Shown: positions 6,139 through 14,257, counted from the first letter of the stretch. The stretch: DNA of 16,365 nucleotides from JADLGF01 sp020849415 (GCA_033812595.1 JAPXTJ010000074.1:1-16365); one strand, 5' to 3'. Numbers and translations are program-made. Notes: generated by a model not told the origin, from the letters alone.

Positions 6139-7167
6139 ATGTCCACAATTGCCGAGCCGCTCATCCTGATGCCAAAGCTGACGCGCAAGAACGCGTTCGA
6201 CGCCTACGGCCGGCGCATGAATTACCTCCGCATTTCGCTGACCGACCGGTGCAATTTCCGCTGCGTTTACTGCATGCCGGCTTCCGGCATGGTTTTTCAA
6301 CCACGCGATGAACTGCTGACCGACGAGGAACTCCTCCGGCTGATCCGCATCTTTGCCGGTTCCGGCTTCACCAAGATCCGGCTTACCGGCGGTGAGCCGA
6401 CTATTCGTCCGCACCTCGTCGATCTGGTGCGCGAGATCAAGCGTACGCCCGGCATCGAGGAACTCTCGATGACCACGAATGGCCTGCTCCTCAGCCGGAT
6501 CGCCTACGATCTGAAGGAGGCGGGGCTCGATCGCGTCAACCTGAGTTTCGATACGCTCGACGCCGACAAGTTCAAGCTGATGACCCGCGGCGGCCGGCTC
6601 GATCTGGTCTGGAAGGGGCTGGAGGCGGCCCAGGATGCCGGCCTGACTCCGATCAAGATCAACGCCGTCGTGCTGCGCGGTCACAACGAGCACGAGGTCG
6701 TCGATCTCGCCGCGCTCACGATCGATCGCCCCTGGCAGATGCGCTTCCTCGAAATCATGCCAATGGAGGGCGTCGGGGAGGTCTTCGACGAGCGGATGGT
6801 CACCAGCGCCGAAACGCAGGCCCGGCTCGAGCATCAGTTCGGCGCGCTGATTCCGGTCGCCGAGAATCCCGGCGACCCGGCCGTGGTCTGGAAGATCGCC
6901 GGCGCCAAAGGCGAAATCGGCTTCATCTCGCCCGTTTCCCAACCCTTCTGTGCGACCTGCAACCGGGTCCGGCTGGCCGCCGACGGCAAGCTCCGCCTCT
7001 GCCTGCTGCGAGAGGATGAGATCGACCTGCGCGATGTCATGCGCTCCGGCGCCGACGACGCCACCCTGCAACGGCTGGTGCTCGGTGGCATCTGGCGGAA
7101 GCCGTGGGGCCACGGCATCGCCGACGGTGATGTCCACACAGTGCGCGGCATGTCCCAGATCGGCGGC
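6139..7167 (+). CDS. moaA: GTP 3',8-cyclase (molybdenum cofactor synthesis)
   Basis: MoaA is a radical-SAM enzyme that converts GTP to 3',8-cyclo-GTP, the first step to precursor Z of molybdopterin. The stop codon follows at 7168-7170. The ATG at 6139 gives 343 residues and has a gcgagg Shine-Dalgarno 8 nt upstream; the earlier in-frame start at 6091 overlaps the -10 box. The N-terminal [4Fe-4S] motif is C38-x3-C42-x2-C45 within TDRCNFRCVYC, and GGEPTIR (84-90) is the SAM-binding loop. The C-terminal substrate cluster is C271, C274 and C288 (CATCNRVRL, LRLC). The chain ends in GMSQIGG, the essential C-terminal Gly-Gly. All key residues are present. It stands alone, with its own promoter and a hairpin just after it; moaB lies 5.5 kb away and no other moa gene is in the window. 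Confidence 0.96.
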
Positions 7168-7212
7168 TGATCGCCGAACACTCGTGCCGACCTTCGCAAA
7201 TTGCGGTTGAAT

Positions 7213-7243
7213 AGAACTCGCGGGTTGAACGCCCGCGAGTTCT
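7213..7243 (+). terminator. Hairpin terminator after moaA
   Basis: agaactcgcggg (7213-7224) and cccgcgagttct (7232-7243) form a perfect 12-bp stem around a 7-nt loop, 43 nt after the moaA stop. The following bases, tccattc, are T-containing but not a strong T run. It separates moaA from the dehydrogenase genes. Confidence 0.7.
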
Positions 7244-7277
7244 TCCATTCGAGAACCAATCAGAGGAGTTGCGGTCT

Positions 7278-8261
7278 GTGAGTCACCAATCGCTGACGAT
7301 CCTGGCCGGTGTTGCCTTACCGGACGCGCTGTTGGAACGCCTCCGCGCTCCCTTCCCCCAACACACTTTCCGCTTCGAATCGCCGGAAACGGTGATGGAC
7401 CACATCGCGGAGGCCGATGTGCTGCTGGCGTGGGGACTTCCCCGCGATCGTGCGGAAAGCGCCGCTCGACTGAAGTGGATTCAGACCGTCAGCGCCGGCG
7501 TCGATCGGGTCGACTTCGAGGTGCTGCGGGAGCGCAGCATCGTTCTCACCAACAGCAGCGGTATCCACGCCATCAACATCGCCGAACACATCCTCTCGCT
7601 GATGTTCGCCTTCGCCCGCCGCCTGCCCGATCACTTCGACAGCCAGCGCCAAGGCCTCTGGAATCATCCGGATCGCGGCACGGTGAACTCCTCACCGCTC
7701 CCCTTCGAACTCGCTGGCCAAACGCTGTTCGTCGTCGGCATGGGTCACATCGGCGAGGCGCTCGCCCAACGCGCACAGGGGCTCGACATGAACGTGGTGG
7801 GGGTGGTGCGTCGGCCCGACAAGGAACGGCTTGCGCACGTCGATCGCGTCATCCTTCAGGCCGAACTGCGCACCGCAATTAGCGAGGCGGACCACGTCGC
7901 CATCTGCATGCCGTTGACCAACACCACGCGCGGCATGTTCGACGTGCCGATGCTCGATTCCATGAAGCCGGGCGCGTTTCTCTACAACATCGGGCGCGGC
8001 GCGATCGTTGATAAAATGGCCCTCTACGAACGGTCGCTGGACGGACGACTCGGCGGCGCCGGGCTCGACGTCACCTCGCCCGAGCCGTTGCCGGCCGGCG
8101 ATCCGCTCTGGAAGCTCGGCAACGTCATCATCACCCCGCACACGTCCGGGACGTCACCAAAGCTGTGGGGGCGGGGCGTCGATCTCTGGATCGACAACAT
8201 CCAGCGCTTCAGCAATGGCGAACCGCTCCGCAATGTTGTCGATCTCGACGCCGGGTACTAG
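7278..8261 (+). CDS. D-2-hydroxyacid dehydrogenase, copy 1
   Basis: This NAD(P)-dependent oxidoreductase reduces a 2-keto acid (glyoxylate, hydroxypyruvate or similar) to the D-2-hydroxy acid, or the reverse. The start is GTG at 7278 (327 aa), because gaggag (7263-7268) is 9 nt upstream; the TTG at 7269 abuts it. The catalytic domain opens the chain; the Rossmann core has GMGHIG (154-159), followed by VVGVVRRP, where Arg residues replace the Asp normally seen in NAD-preferring members. That suggests NADPH use. The catalytic triad is R240 (NIGRGAIVD), E269 (TSPEPLP) and H288 (TPHTSG). A close paralogue follows after 42 nt. The physiological substrate cannot be told from sequence. Confidence 0.9.
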   Translation: MSHQSLTILAGVALPDALLERLRAPFPQHTFRFESPETVMDHIAEADVLLAWGLPRDRAESAARLKWIQTVSAGVDRVDFEVLRERSIVLTNSSGIHAINIAEHILSLMFAFARRLPDHFDSQRQGLWNHPDRGTVNSSPLPFELAGQTLFVVGMGHIGEALAQRAQGLDMNVVGVVRRPDKERLAHVDRVILQAELRTAISEADHVAICMPLTNTTRGMFDVPMLDSMKPGAFLYNIGRGAIVDKMALYERSLDGRLGGAGLDVTSPEPLPAGDPLWKLGNVIITPHTSGTSPKLWGRGVDLWIDNIQRFSNGEPLRNVVDLDAGY

Positions 8262-8303
8262 CATCGTTCGAGACCTGCCAAGGGCGAAACAGGAGTGAGC
8301 AGC

Positions 8304-9272
8304 GTGCCGATCGACCAACTCACCATCATTTGCAGTATCGATCTGCCCGAGCGCTTCGCCCGGATGATCACCGAGGCCGATCCCGATGTGGACCTCAGGA
8401 TCGTGCCGCGCGGTGAGTTGGGCGATCACCTTGCCGACGCCGATGTGCTGATCGGCTGGGCGGCGGAATCGCGCCACCTCGACGCCGCGCCGAAGCTCCG
8501 CTGGATTCAGACGCCGACGGCCGGGGTGGATGGCGTCGATCGCGCCGCGATCAAGGCCAGGGGCATCCTGCTCACGAATAGCAGCGGTGTGCACGCGGTC
8601 AACATTCCCGAACACATTCTCGGCTACATGCTCGCCTTCTCCCGGCAGTTCCACCGGGCGTTCGAGCAACAGCAACGACACGAATGGAATGGCGACGCCA
8701 TTCGTCCGCACACCTTCGAACTCATGGGTTCGACCTTGCTCGTGGCTGGACTCGGTCACATCGGTGAGGGGCTGGCGGTTCGCGCCAAGGCGTTGGGAAT
8801 GCGCGTCATCGGCATGCGTCGCCGGCTGACCATCGAGCGCGCGAGCGCGGCCGACGAGGTGATCGGTTTCGGCGATCTGAAGAGCCGCATCGGCGAGGCC
8901 GATCACGTCGCGATCACCCTGCCGCTTACCGCCGATACGGAGGGGATGTTCGACGCCGGCGTGATCGCGGCCATGAAGCCCGGCGCCTATCTTTACAACA
9001 TCGGGCGCGGGTCGATCATCGATCAGGACGCGCTGATCGCGGCGCTGGAAACGGGCCATCTGGCCGGCGCCGGCCTCGATGTCACCACTCCGGAGCCGCT
9101 GCCGGCGGATTCGCCACTCTGGACCGCGCCGAACGTGATCATCACGCCACACACGTCGGGCTGGTCGCCGAAGAACCTCGACCGCGGCGTACCGCTCTGG
9201 ATCGAGAACCTGCGCCGCTTCCGCGCCAACGAGCCGCTGGTCAACCTGATCGACCTCGACGCCGGCTACTGA
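8304..9272 (+). CDS. D-2-hydroxyacid dehydrogenase, copy 2 (tandem paralogue)
   Basis: A second member of the same family (322 aa), aligning end to end with copy 1; shared blocks include WIQT, AGVD, ILTNSSG-type and EHIL segments, and the ending DLDAGY is the same. GTG at 8304 is preferred over GTG at 8295, because aggag (8291-8295) is then 8 nt away, matching copy 1. The Rossmann motif is GLGHIG (149-154), followed by IGMRRR, again suggesting NADPH. The triad is R235, E264 and H283, all intact, so neither copy is decaying. The two copies differ strongly in residues 20-45 and 130-140, and so may act on different 2-keto acids. The last 7 bp overlap the convergent acetyltransferase gene. Confidence 0.9.
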   Translation: MPIDQLTIICSIDLPERFARMITEADPDVDLRIVPRGELGDHLADADVLIGWAAESRHLDAAPKLRWIQTPTAGVDGVDRAAIKARGILLTNSSGVHAVNIPEHILGYMLAFSRQFHRAFEQQQRHEWNGDAIRPHTFELMGSTLLVAGLGHIGEGLAVRAKALGMRVIGMRRRLTIERASAADEVIGFGDLKSRIGEADHVAITLPLTADTEGMFDAGVIAAMKPGAYLYNIGRGSIIDQDALIAALETGHLAGAGLDVTTPEPLPADSPLWTAPNVIITPHTSGWSPKNLDRGVPLWIENLRRFRANEPLVNLIDLDAGY

Positions 9273-9850
9273 TTGGCGCGCCATTCGCGGGCGAGGATGG
9301 CGTAGATATAGGAATCGGTCCACTCGCCCTTACTCCAGAAGTCCTCGACATAGTGGGCTTCACGGCGCATTCCCAGCCGCAGGCAGAGGGCCTCGGAGGC
9401 GTGGTTCCTGGGATCGAGATTTGCCTTGATCCGGTGCATCCCGATCGTTTCAAACGCCAGCTTCATCACGCCTTTCGCCGCCTCGGTGGCGTAGCCCTTT
9501 CCCTGATAGTCGGGATGGAGCGTCCAGCCGATTTCACCGAGTGCGTGTTCGATGCTATCGAGAAAGAGGATGATGTCGCCGATAACCTGGCCATCATCGC
9601 GCCGCTCGATCGCCCATACGAACCCGTCTCCCTGCACCGCCATCGTCACACGTGCGGTTGCCCGTTCGAGACTGCGTTGCGATTCCTCCCGGGTCTGGAC
9701 ATCGTAATCCTGGTAGCGGGTGACATCCTCACGCGAGCGCCAGCTGTGGAGCGCGTCGAGATCGTCCAATCGGTAGTGGCGCAGGCGCAAACGTTCCGTG
9801 TCGATCGGCACGAATTCGAACGGGAGATTCAGCTTGGCCGGCTCATCCAT
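9266..9850 (-). CDS. GNAT N-acetyltransferase, RimJ/RimL type, copy 1
   Basis: This predicted acetyl-CoA-dependent N-acetyltransferase (194 aa) opens with the RimJ/RimL-like TERLRLRHYRLDDLDAL (18-34). Acetyl-CoA motif A is GEIGWTLHPDYQGKGYATEA (105-124) with the pyrophosphate loop Q-G-K-G-Y-A. Motif B follows as IKANLDPRNHASEALCLRLG, then MRREAH. RimJ/RimL relatives acetylate ribosomal protein N-termini, but this branch also acts on small molecules and antibiotics, so the target is open. It starts 3 nt after the second acetyltransferase gene ends, and is last in the PIG-L/GNAT/GNAT operon. Its TAG stop lies inside the 3' end of the convergent dehydrogenase gene. Confidence 0.88.
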   Translation of the reverse strand: MDEPAKLNLPFEFVPIDTERLRLRHYRLDDLDALHSWRSREDVTRYQDYDVQTREESQRSLERATARVTMAVQGDGFVWAIERRDDGQVIGDIILFLDSIEHALGEIGWTLHPDYQGKGYATEAAKGVMKLAFETIGMHRIKANLDPRNHASEALCLRLGMRREAHYVEDFWSKGEWTDSYIYAILAREWRANQ

Positions 9851-9853
9851 GAT

Positions 9854-10450
9854 TCAGCCCCGTTCGGTGGCGCCGCGCCACTCGTCGTCCAGAATTGCGA
9901 AGACAAACGTGCTCTTCCACTCGCCGAGATTGAAGAGATTCTCGCGAAAATGCGCTTCCTGGCGCATGCCAAGTCGCTTGCACACGTTCGCCGATGCATC
10001 GTTCCGGGCATCGAGATACGCAACGACCCGCCGCATGCCGAGGACATCGAAGCAGATTTCGAGCAACGTCCGCGCCGCCTCGGTGGCGTACCCGTTGCCG
10101 GCGACCTCCGGGTGGAAGATCCAGCCAATCTCCGCCGTTCGGTGCTCGACACTGGCGATCTTGATCGGCACCTCCCCGATCAGGGTTGGATCGCCGCCGA
10201 TCTGTACGCCGAAGAAGATCATGTCACCCGATTGTTCGACACGATCGCGCGCGATCCACGTCCGCAGTTCGGCTTCCGATTCCTCCCGCGAGAGCGGCAA
10301 GGTGAGGATGTAGCGGGCCACGTCCGGCTTGCCGTAGTAGTCGGCGTAGCGATCGAGATCATCCAGCGTCAGGCGACGCAGAATGAGCCGATCGGTGCGG
10401 ATCGGCTCATTCTGGACGTACGGTGTTGACAGTTTCGGTTGGTCGCTCAT
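9854..10450 (-). CDS. GNAT N-acetyltransferase, RimJ/RimL type, copy 2 (tandem paralogue)
   Basis: A second GNAT of the same type (198 aa). ATG at 10450 is chosen because the family fold begins at once with IRTDRLILRRLTLDDLDRYA (17-36); the frame stays open upstream through the deacetylase gene on the same strand, but that part is out of frame with the real upstream gene. Motif A is AEIGWIFHPEVAGNGYATEA (106-125), where the loop reads A-G-N-G-Y-A. Motif B contains LDARNDASANVCKRLGMRQEAH. It resembles its neighbour along the whole length, pointing to tandem duplication. The deacetylase stop is 16 bp upstream and the next GNAT starts 3 nt downstream, so all three are one operon. Confidence 0.88.
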   Translation of the reverse strand: MSDQPKLSTPYVQNEPIRTDRLILRRLTLDDLDRYADYYGKPDVARYILTLPLSREESEAELRTWIARDRVEQSGDMIFFGVQIGGDPTLIGEVPIKIASVEHRTAEIGWIFHPEVAGNGYATEAARTLLEICFDVLGMRRVVAYLDARNDASANVCKRLGMRQEAHFRENLFNLGEWKSTFVFAILDDEWRGATERG

Positions 10451-10466
10451 GCGGACTCGCTTCGCG

Positions 10467-11177
10467 TCAGCGGCGCATCTGGATGACTTTGAACGCCTCG
10501 GCCAACTCGAACGGCTGATCCTTGGCGATCTCGGCCAGGCGGCTCCGCATGCCGTTGTAGAACTCTTCCTTCGGCCGGTCACCAACCTGGCAGACGTGCG
10601 CTTGCAGCGCGTCGATCTTCCGGTCGAAGTAGTCGGTGATGTCAACGAAGAGATCGGGGTGCTCGGCACCGAAGTACCAGATCTCCGCCGTCTTGTGCGG
10701 TTCGAGGCCGGCCTCGTAGTGCTCGTGGAAATAGAGCGGGTCGCGTGCTGTCGGATAGACCGAATCGGAGGCCGCGTAACCGACCGCCCGGTGATCGGGG
10801 TGGAAGGCATACGGCCGGAACGGATCGTGTGTGATCAGCACATCCGGCTTGTACTTCCGGATCATGCGCACGATCGCCTCGCGCAGCGCGAGATTAGGTT
10901 CGACCTCACCATCCGGGAAGCGCAGGAATTCGACCTCGGCCCCCTCGCGGCGCGCCGCTTCGAGCTGCTCCGCCTCGCGGATTTTGGCGAGTTCGGCCGG
11001 ACTCTGATCCGGATTCTGCGAACCCTTATCGCCCGATGTGACCTGGATGATCACCACCCGCTTGCCCAGCTCCGAGAGCCGGCTGATCGTCGCGGCGGCG
11101 GCGAATTCGGCGTCATCGGGGTGCGCCACCACCAGCATGAACACGTTGTGCTCGAGCTTCTCTTCGAATGTCGCCAC
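10467..11177 (-). CDS. PIG-L / LmbE family deacetylase
   Basis: This family consists of zinc-dependent N-deacetylases acting on N-acetylglucosamine-type conjugates, for example MshB in mycothiol and BshB in bacillithiol synthesis. The protein (236 aa) has the two signatures, AHPDD (18-22) and HPDHRAVG (126-133), which supply the zinc ligands (H19, D22, H129) and catalytic Asp; positions are clear in the sequence. The GTG start at 11177 has gggaggag 6-7 nt upstream. No signal peptide is visible, so it should act in the cytoplasm. It leads an operon with two GNAT acetyltransferases. That pairing, deacetylation followed by N-acylation, suggests processing of an amino sugar or a glucosamine-based thiol, but the substrate is not shown by the sequence. 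The gap to hisS upstream is 95 bp. Confidence 0.9.
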   Translation of the reverse strand: MATFEEKLEHNVFMLVVAHPDDAEFAAAATISRLSELGKRVVIIQVTSGDKGSQNPDQSPAELAKIREAEQLEAARREGAEVEFLRFPDGEVEPNLALREAIVRMIRKYKPDVLITHDPFRPYAFHPDHRAVGYAASDSVYPTARDPLYFHEHYEAGLEPHKTAEIWYFGAEHPDLFVDITDYFDRKIDALQAHVCQVGDRPKEEFYNGMRSRLAEIAKDQPFELAEAFKVIQMRR

Positions 11178-11272
11178 CTGGCGCTCCTCCCGGTTGGACC
11201 GATGCGGCCCTCGACTCCTCGCGGCGAGTTCGTCGCGATCCGATGCCGCTACTTTACCCGGTTCGCCCGCCG

Positions 11273-12613
11273 TTAGCCGCCGATTCGCGCTATCAGCGCC
11301 TCGGCGACCGTCGCGCGCGGGAATTCGGTTTGCTCGCCGGTGACAAGGTCCTTGATCGCAACGACGTTCGCCTCGATCTCCCGGTCTCCCGCGATCGCCG
11401 CGTACGGAATGCCGCGCCGGCCGGCGTACTTCAGTTGCTCGCCCAGGCTTTTGTTCTGGAGGAGCGAGAAGTCGACCCGCAGGCCGACGGCCCGCAGATC
11501 GCCGGCGAGGCGCGCCGCTTCAGCCAACGTGTCGGGGAAAACCGGCACGATCACCTGTGCGACCGTCGGCGGCGACGGCAGCAAGCCGAATTCATCGACC
11601 ACCTCGATGATGCGTTCCAGACCGATCGACATGCCGGTGGCGGGAATGTCCTTGCCGAGGAAGTTCCCGATCAGTCCGTCGTACCGTCCGGCGCCAACCA
11701 CCGAACCGACGTTCGGTTCGGTCACGGTCGCTTCGTACACCGGACCGGTGTAGTAATCGAGCCCGCGCGCGAGGCTGAGATCGAGCTTGTACGCGCCGGA
11801 CGGCACGCCGAGTCCGGGCAGCATCGAGAAAAGCAGTTCGAGATCGTCGAGTGCCGAAATACCCGGTTCGAACCCCTTCAGGCGCGGTCGCAAGGTCTCG
11901 AGCAGATCATCCGGCGTGCCGGTCTGCGTGACAGCGTCGAGCACCTTCCGGCCAGACGCTTCGTCCACGCCGCTGTCCGTCAACTCTTTCAGGACACCGT
12001 TCGCGCCGATCTTCGCCAGCTTGTCAACGGAGCGGTAAACCGACCCGGCCAATTCGGGCGCGACGCCGGAGGTCACCGCGATGCCTTCGAGCAACCGCCG
12101 GTGACTGATCTGGATCACGAAGTTCGGCAACCCGACGGCGGTCAGCGCCTCGGCCGCTATCGATACCGCCTCGGCATCCGCGATCATCGAACTCGACCCA
12201 ACGATATCGGCGTCGCACTGCCAGAATTCGCGGAACCGGCCTCGTTGCGGCTTCTCGGCGCGCCAGACCGGCGCGATGTGGTAGCGCTTGAAGGGGAGCA
12301 CCAATTCGTTCTGGTGCTGCGCCACGACCCGCGCCAGCGGCACCGTAAGATCGTAGCGAAGCCCGATCTCGCGATCGCCCTGGTCGCGGAATCGGTACAT
12401 CAGCTTTTCATTCTCGCCCGCTTTGCCGAGCAGCACTTCGATGTGTTCGAGCGCCGGCGTATCGAGCGGCTCGAACCCGTGCTTCTCGAAGATCGAGCGG
12501 AAGGTGCCGATGATCCGCTGGCGCAGGATCATCTGTTGCGGCATGTAGTCGCGAAATCCGCTCAAGACCTGAGGTTTTCGAGCCTTCTGTTTGGCGCTGG
12601 ACGCGTCGGTCAT
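11273..12613 (-). CDS. hisS: Histidine--tRNA ligase
   Basis: This class II synthetase (446 aa, normal length) charges tRNA-His. Visible motifs: GFRDYMP near the N-terminus (19-25), motif 1 region EPLDTPALE (48-56), YDLTVPLARVVA (87-98), motif 2 WRAEKPQRGRFREFWQCDADIVG (seen at about 117-139, Arg-rich loop), the histidine-specific LARGLDYYTG (281-290), and motif 3 GMSIGLERI (327-335). The anticodon-binding domain follows (about 352-440). The ATG at 12613 has aggggaa as Shine-Dalgarno, overlapping the moaB stop, and the gap is 7 nt, so translation is probably coupled. It is the last gene of the rnhB/yraN/moaB/hisS run. Confidence 0.97.
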   Translation of the reverse strand: MTDASSAKQKARKPQVLSGFRDYMPQQMILRQRIIGTFRSIFEKHGFEPLDTPALEHIEVLLGKAGENEKLMYRFRDQGDREIGLRYDLTVPLARVVAQHQNELVLPFKRYHIAPVWRAEKPQRGRFREFWQCDADIVGSSSMIADAEAVSIAAEALTAVGLPNFVIQISHRRLLEGIAVTSGVAPELAGSVYRSVDKLAKIGANGVLKELTDSGVDEASGRKVLDAVTQTGTPDDLLETLRPRLKGFEPGISALDDLELLFSMLPGLGVPSGAYKLDLSLARGLDYYTGPVYEATVTEPNVGSVVGAGRYDGLIGNFLGKDIPATGMSIGLERIIEVVDEFGLLPSPPTVAQVIVPVFPDTLAEAARLAGDLRAVGLRVDFSLLQNKSLGEQLKYAGRRGIPYAAIAGDREIEANVVAIKDLVTGEQTEFPRATVAEALIARIGG

Positions 12614-12620
12614 CGTTCCC

Positions 12621-13142
12621 CTACTTCCTCAACTCGTAAACCAGGTGCCGCAACTCCGGCAGCACCAGCTTCTGCATTGCCAGTTTCACCGCGTTCGACG
12701 ATCCGGGCATCGCGATCACGATCGTGTCGCCGATCGCCCCCGCCACCGCCCGCGAGAGCATGGCGGCCGCACCAATCTCCTCGTAGCTCAACATGCGAAA
12801 GAGTTCGCCGAACCCGTCGAGCCGCTTGTCGAGCAGGCCAGTCAGCGCGTCGTAGGTCGAATCACGCCGGGCGATACCGGTGCCGCCATTGGTCAGGATC
12901 GCATCGATGCCGTCATCGGCCGCCCACCCGGTGACCAGACTCGTGATCGTTTGCGGATCATCCGGAGTTACCCGGTAATCCGCGATGGTATGGCCCGTCT
13001 GCCCCAGCGATTCGATGATGAACGCGCCGCTCTTGTCGGTCTCGGGTGTACGCGTGTCGCTCAGGGTCAGCACCGCGCATCGGATCGAATCAGGAGCGGC
13101 CGCGCGGTGTTCCTGCACCGACGGTGATTGATTGTGACTCAC
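12621..13142 (-). CDS. moaB: Molybdenum cofactor biosynthesis protein MoaB/MogA family
   Basis: MoaB/MogA proteins adenylate molybdopterin before metal insertion, though for some MoaB proteins the activity is uncertain. The GTG at 13142 (173 aa) is preferred to longer in-frame starts, because the upstream extension is translated antisense-like sequence overlapping yraN and a gggga Shine-Dalgarno is present. Motifs: AVLTLSDTR (23-31), TNGGTGIARRDSTYDAL (84-100), DGFGELFRMLSYEEIGAAAMLSRAVAG (seen at about 109-135), MPGSS (145-149) and the KLVLPELRHLVYE ending. These are the molybdopterin-binding signatures of the family. It sits between yraN (20 nt gap) and hisS (7 nt gap), an unusual place, while moaA is elsewhere in the window. 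Confidence 0.93.
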   Translation of the reverse strand: MSHNQSPSVQEHRAAAPDSIRCAVLTLSDTRTPETDKSGAFIIESLGQTGHTIADYRVTPDDPQTITSLVTGWAADDGIDAILTNGGTGIARRDSTYDALTGLLDKRLDGFGELFRMLSYEEIGAAAMLSRAVAGAIGDTIVIAMPGSSNAVKLAMQKLVLPELRHLVYELRK

Positions 13143-13162
13143 GGTCAAATCCCCAGTCCGGC

Positions 13163-13531
13163 TCAACCGGTGACGATGGCGTTCTCGATGTGCCCGATGC
13201 GCTCGATCCGGCCCTCTCGATCGTAGGTGAGCGCCAGCAGATCGATCCGCCAGATACGATCGCGGTGCTCCGGGTGCCTCGAGACGAACCACTCGCCGGT
13301 GGTAAGCAGCTTCCGGCTTTTCGCTTTGCCAACCGCTTCCTCGGCGCGACCGGCGTAATCGCCCCGACGCGCCTTAACCTCCACGAACACCAGTTCCTGA
13401 CGATCGAGCATGACGAGGTCGATCTCGCCGGCGAGACAGCGCCAGTTCGCGGTGAGGAAGCGCATCCCCTTCCCTTCCAGGAAGGTGCGGGCGTCGCGCT
13501 CACCGGTCGGTCCGAGCTTCGAGATCGTCAC
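13163..13531 (-). CDS. yraN: YraN/UPF0102 family protein, predicted nuclease fold
   Basis: The protein (122 aa) belongs to the small UPF0102 family, which has a PD-(D/E)xK-like restriction-endonuclease core; the cellular role is not established. The core is visible as NWRCLAGEIDLVMLDRQELV followed by FVEVKAR: E and D of GEID, then E-x-K of VEVK. The start chosen is GTG at 13531, because it overlaps the rnhB TGA in a 4-nt GTGA arrangement and has gcgggg about 8 nt upstream; GTG at 13540 is the alternative, adding three residues. rplS, rnhB and yraN in this order is a common bacterial neighbourhood, which strengthens the call. Confidence 0.9.
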   Translation of the reverse strand: MTISKLGPTGERDARTFLEGKGMRFLTANWRCLAGEIDLVMLDRQELVFVEVKARRGDYAGRAEEAVGKAKSRKLLTTGEWFVSRHPEHRDRIWRIDLLALTYDREGRIERIGHIENAIVTG

Positions 13532-14166
13532 AACGGCCACCCCGCTTCGATCAGCTGCCGCACCGGAGCGAACGATCGGCGGTGCTCGGGACAGGGTCCA
13601 AGCGACCGCAGCGCCTCCAGGTGTACCCGCGTGCCGTACCCGACGTGGCGTTCGAATCCGTATCCCGGTCGCACATCGCTGAGTTCCACCATCATGCGAT
13701 CGCGCATCACTTTCGCCACGATCGAGGCCGCCGCTACGCTGATCGAACGGGCGTCACCGTCGATCAACGCCACCTGCGGCGCCGAATGTTCGATCACGAA
13801 CGCGTCGCAAATCAGCGCGTCGGGCGTGACGTCCAGCCCGTGCACCGCCTGTTCGAGCGCGAGCCGGTTGGCCGGTCCGATCCCGAACCGGTCGATATCA
13901 ACCGGCGGGACAATGCCAATTGCTACGGCCGCTGCCAGTTCCTGGATCGCCGGCAGGGCGTGGTCGCGCTGCCGCGCCGACATCATCTTCGAATCGCGCA
14001 CGATCCGGCCGAGGTCCGCCAACGATTCCGGTCGCACCACCACGCAGCCCGCCACCACCGGACCGGCGAGCGCCCCACGGCCGACCTCATCGACTCCGGC
14101 CACCACACGGTAGCCGGCCTCCAGGAAGGCCAGTTCGCATTCAGCTGTCGGCAACGATCGAACCAT
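13528..14166 (-). CDS. rnhB: Ribonuclease HII
   Basis: RNase HII cleaves RNA in RNA-DNA hybrids and starts removal of misincorporated ribonucleotides from DNA. The ATG at 14166 (212 aa) is preferred over much longer in-frame starts, because those would run across the rplS terminator and into rplS. Motifs: GVDEVGRGALAGPVVA (24-39, catalytic D26 and E27), DSK (58-60), DALICDAF (116-123, D121), SISVAAASIVAKVMRDRMM (141-159, D156) and the C-terminal GYGTRVHLEALRSLGPCPEH followed by RRSF. The full catalytic set is intact. The terminator hairpin after rplS lies between it and rplS, so rnhB is expressed by read-through or from its own promoter. Confidence 0.96.
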   Translation of the reverse strand: MVRSLPTAECELAFLEAGYRVVAGVDEVGRGALAGPVVAGCVVVRPESLADLGRIVRDSKMMSARQRDHALPAIQELAAAVAIGIVPPVDIDRFGIGPANRLALEQAVHGLDVTPDALICDAFVIEHSAPQVALIDGDARSISVAAASIVAKVMRDRMMVELSDVRPGYGFERHVGYGTRVHLEALRSLGPCPEHRRSFAPVRQLIEAGWPL

Positions 14167-14192
14167 CGCCCCTACCCCGCCTCGAACGAAAA

Positions 14193-14224
14193 ACGGCGCG
14201 TGAGAGGGAACTCCCACGCGCCGT
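14193..14224 (-). terminator. Intrinsic terminator after rplS
   Basis: acggcgcgtg (14193-14202) and cacgcgccgt (14215-14224) form a perfect 10-bp GC-rich stem. Read on the minus strand it is followed directly by tttttcgtt, a classical U tract. It lies 34 nt after the rplS stop and about 27 nt before the rnhB start, so it ends most rplS transcripts and sets rnhB read-through. Confidence 0.85.
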
Positions 14225-14257
14225 CGATCTCGGTACTGTAACGCCCAGGTGCTCGGG

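Noticed and set aside
6076..7248. Minus-strand open frame of 390 codons opposite moaA
   Set aside because: Shadow of a gene with complete radical-SAM motifs and its own Shine-Dalgarno.
8154..9323. Minus-strand open frame of 389 codons opposite dehydrogenase copy 2
   Set aside because: Antisense to a gene with an intact catalytic triad; no recognisable protein features.
11168..12934. Plus-strand open frame of 588 codons
   Set aside because: It is antisense to hisS, whose motifs are unambiguous; the translation is Arg/Asp-rich with no family features.
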